Part shown: piece by piece, positions 15,071 through 16,442 of the stretch | Layout of the letters: each line of letters starts with the position of its first letter | Numbering within the stretch: the first letter of the stretch is position 1 | Source: SAR116 cluster bacterium | Lineage (GTDB): Bacteria > Pseudomonadota > Alphaproteobacteria > Puniceispirillales > Puniceispirillaceae | DNA: 16,442 bases | Reading direction: 5' to 3' | Assembly (NCBI GenBank): GCA_004213025.1 | Contig: SHBC01000016.1 | Span: 1 to 16,442 of the forward strand | The notes under the pieces: model-generated | Seen by the model: the letters and a program-made list of their open reading frames with translations, nothing else | Told to the model about the DNA's origin: nothing | The model's database searches: none | Translations under genes and position numbers: made by a program

Positions 15071-16038
15071 GCGCCGCCTCCGCTATCCGAAAGTGAGGAG
15101 GCGGTGCGTCTGGCGACACGAAGCTTTGCCGAGCGGGCGCGGGCATTCTCCGCCGTCTCATCATCGCCGGGCAGGATCGGCTTGCGGGTCACCAGCTCGA
15201 AAGTCGGGGCCGGACCCTCAATCGCCGGGCGATGGCGCGACGGGTTGGCGCGGGCGCTGCTGCGCGCGCCGAGAAAGCGCTTCACGATCCGGTCCTCCAG
15301 CGAATGAAAGGACACCACGGCAAGGATGCCGCCGGGCTTCAGCATTGCCTCGGCGGCGCTCAGCCCGTCCTCGATCTCGCCAAGCTCGCGGTTGATATAG
15401 ATGCGCAGCGCCTGAAAGCTGCGCGTCGCCGGGTCAAGCTGGCCGGGGCGCGGTGCCGGCATCACCGCATGGATGATCGCCGCCAGCTGGCCGGTGGTGG
15501 CGATTGGCGCCTCGGTGCGGGCGCGGACGATGGCGCGGGCGATGCGGCGCGAGGCGCGCTCCTCGCCATAATCCCACAGGATCTGCGCCAGCGCGCGTTC
15601 ATCAAGCCGCATCACGATATCGGCCGCGCTGTCGCCGGATTTCGACATCCGCATATCCAGCGGCCCGTCAAGGCGGAAGGAAAAGCCGCGCTCCGCCTGA
15701 TCAATCTGGGTTGAACAGACGCCAAGGTCAAAGGCGATGCCGTCAAGCCTCACATCCGGCCCGGCAAGGTCGCGCATCTCGGAGAAGCACCCCTCATGGA
15801 GATGCAGCCTGTCGCCATATCTGTCGGCAAGTGCGGTGCCGCGGGCGATGGCGTCGGGGTCGCGGTCGATGGCGATGACGGTGCAGGCGGCGGCGTTGAG
15901 GATGGCCTCGCTATAGCCGCCATTGCCGAAGGTTGCGTCAAGATAGAGGCCGCCATCAAGCGGGGCCAGGGCTGAGACGACGTCGCGCAGCAGCACCGGC
16001 GTGTGGAGTGCCTGATGCCGGGGGTGCGCCGCTGTCAT
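15061..16038 (-). CDS. rsmH: 16S rRNA (cytosine-1402-N4)-methyltransferase RsmH (MraW)
   Basis: SAM-dependent methyltransferase that modifies C1402 in the decoding centre of 16S rRNA; it is regularly the second gene of dcw clusters. 325 aa. Seen: HTPVLLRDVV (12-21), SAM-binding loop LDATFGNGGYS (33-43), IDRD (57-60), DLGVCSTQID (104-113), RGFSFRLDGPLDMRM (117-131), the inserted helical domain, DPATRSFQALRIYINREL (202-219) and SFHSLEDRIVKRF (243-255). DLGVCST has Cys where DLGVSS is common. The ATG at 16036-16038 shares one base with the mraZ stop (TGATG), and GGGAGG lies 5 nt upstream. No domain is missing. Confidence 0.96.
   Translation of the reverse strand: MTAAHPRHQALHTPVLLRDVVSALAPLDGGLYLDATFGNGGYSEAILNAAACTVIAIDRDPDAIARGTALADRYGDRLHLHEGCFSEMRDLAGPDVRLDGIAFDLGVCSTQIDQAERGFSFRLDGPLDMRMSKSGDSAADIVMRLDERALAQILWDYGEERASRRIARAIVRARTEAPIATTGQLAAIIHAVMPAPRPGQLDPATRSFQALRIYINRELGEIEDGLSAAEAMLKPGGILAVVSFHSLEDRIVKRFLGARSSARANPSRHRPAIEGPAPTFELVTRKPILPGDDETAENARARSAKLRVARRTASSLSDSGGGACA
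15077..15081 (-). promoter_or_regulatory. Shine-Dalgarno of ftsL
   Basis: GGAGG on the minus strand in the last codons of rsmH, 6 nt before the ATG at 15070 and 12 nt before the ATG at 15064. The spacing favours the first. Confidence 0.65.
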
Positions 16039-16442
16039 CAGCGCCTCCCGTCCGGCTCGTCAGGCGGCCGCCTGCCGCCACCAAGCCGCAGGCTGGGCAG
16101 CCCCGCCGTCTTGGCGCGGGTGCGGGCCTCGGTCTCGCGCGCCCGATAGCGCGCCGGAAGCCAGATCTGGAAGGACCGGCCGATACCGGCATAGAGCGCC
16201 ATGTCGTCAAGCGCGGCGAAATCGATGAAATCCGCCGACAGCATGATCCGGCCCTCGCCATCGAGTTTCATTTCCTGCGCGCTCGACAGCATTGTCTGCA
16301 GCGTCGCCACCTCTTCGGACAGGCTGTCCATATTGTCGATGGCGTCGACAATCTGGCCAATCCGTTCCGGGCCGCAGCCCTCGAGGCAGGGCTCGGTCAG
16401 CGACTTGAACAGATAGAGGGGGTCGCGGCGGCGTTCCAATAC
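16038..16442 (-). CDS. mraZ: Transcriptional regulator MraZ (5' end cut off by window)
   Basis: MraZ is an AbrB/SpoVT-like DNA-binding protein that in other bacteria binds repeats in the dcw promoter and represses the cluster. 134 residues plus stop are visible; the frame runs off the right edge and roughly 30 N-terminal residues should be missing. Seen: the end of the first half, LYLFKSLTEPCLEG, then the second DNA-binding half with MKLDGEGRIMLSADFIDFAALDDMALYAGIGRSFQIWLPARY, including the DxxGRI motif typical of the family, and an Arg-rich tail. The TTG at 16437-16439 is inside the conserved core and is not the start. The promoter and any MraZ boxes would lie outside the window. Confidence 0.93.
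   Translation of the reverse strand, partial: VLERRRDPLYLFKSLTEPCLEGCGPERIGQIVDAIDNMDSLSEEVATLQTMLSSAQEMKLDGEGRIMLSADFIDFAALDDMALYAGIGRSFQIWLPARYRARETEARTRAKTAGLPSLRLGGGRRPPDEPDGRR
16044..16049 (-). promoter_or_regulatory. Shine-Dalgarno of rsmH
   Basis: GGGAGG on the minus strand in the last codons of mraZ, 5 nt before the rsmH ATG. It supports start-stop coupling at the TGATG junction. Confidence 0.7.

Noticed and set aside
1..16442. Searched for tRNA or rRNA genes, CRISPR repeats, insertion sequences, toxin-antitoxin or defence genes, and terminator hairpins followed by T-runs.
   Set aside because: Nothing found. Coding sequence covers all but 24 bp of the window, and every gene belongs to the dcw cluster.

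Overview
The window is one uninterrupted stretch of a division and cell wall (dcw) cluster. All genes lie on the minus strand, so transcription runs from the right edge to the left. Reading in that direction the order is mraZ (5' end cut off), rsmH, ftsL, ftsI, murE, murF, mraY, murD, ftsW, murG, murC, murB, ddl, ftsQ, ftsA (3' end cut off). The DNA is GC-rich by eye. The gene order, the MurB without the E. coli-type insertion, and Ddl/MurF signatures such as YTHSG and NNHLGVP suggest a Gram-negative alphaproteobacterium. I cannot place it at order level. MurE carries the DNPR motif, so the peptidoglycan should be of the meso-diaminopimelate type.

Region by region: positions 16442-14639 hold the regulator MraZ, the 16S rRNA methyltransferase RsmH and the small bitopic division protein FtsL. 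Positions 14642-12885 hold the septal transpeptidase FtsI. Positions 12898-7488 hold the precursor ligases MurE, MurF and MurD with the lipid I synthase MraY among them. Positions 7495-5256 hold the septal glycosyltransferase FtsW and the lipid II synthase MurG. Positions 5259-1992 hold MurC, MurB and the D-Ala-D-Ala ligase Ddl. Positions 2004-1 hold FtsQ and FtsA. Together these cover precursor synthesis from UDP-GlcNAc-enolpyruvate through UDP-MurNAc-pentapeptide (MurB, MurC, MurD, MurE, Ddl, MurF), lipid-linked steps (MraY, MurG), septal polymerisation and cross-linking (FtsW, FtsI), and divisome scaffolding (FtsL, FtsQ, FtsA). FtsZ would be expected just beyond the left edge, but it is not in the window.

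The packing is extreme. Of 14 junctions, 12 are overlaps of 1 to 14 nt (six of them the ATGA type) and the other two are gaps of 11 and 13 bp. I see no internal promoter, terminator, RNA gene, mobile element or CRISPR array, and no gene-free stretch longer than 13 bp. Several starts had to be corrected from the longest open frame: murE (a TTG start), murB, mraY and ftsW.

I did not find an undescribed system. The points worth a second look are local: a fourfold 12-bp tandem repeat inside ftsI, a TTG start for murE buried in the 3' end of ftsI behind a very strong Shine-Dalgarno, and an unusual N-terminal substrate loop in Ddl.
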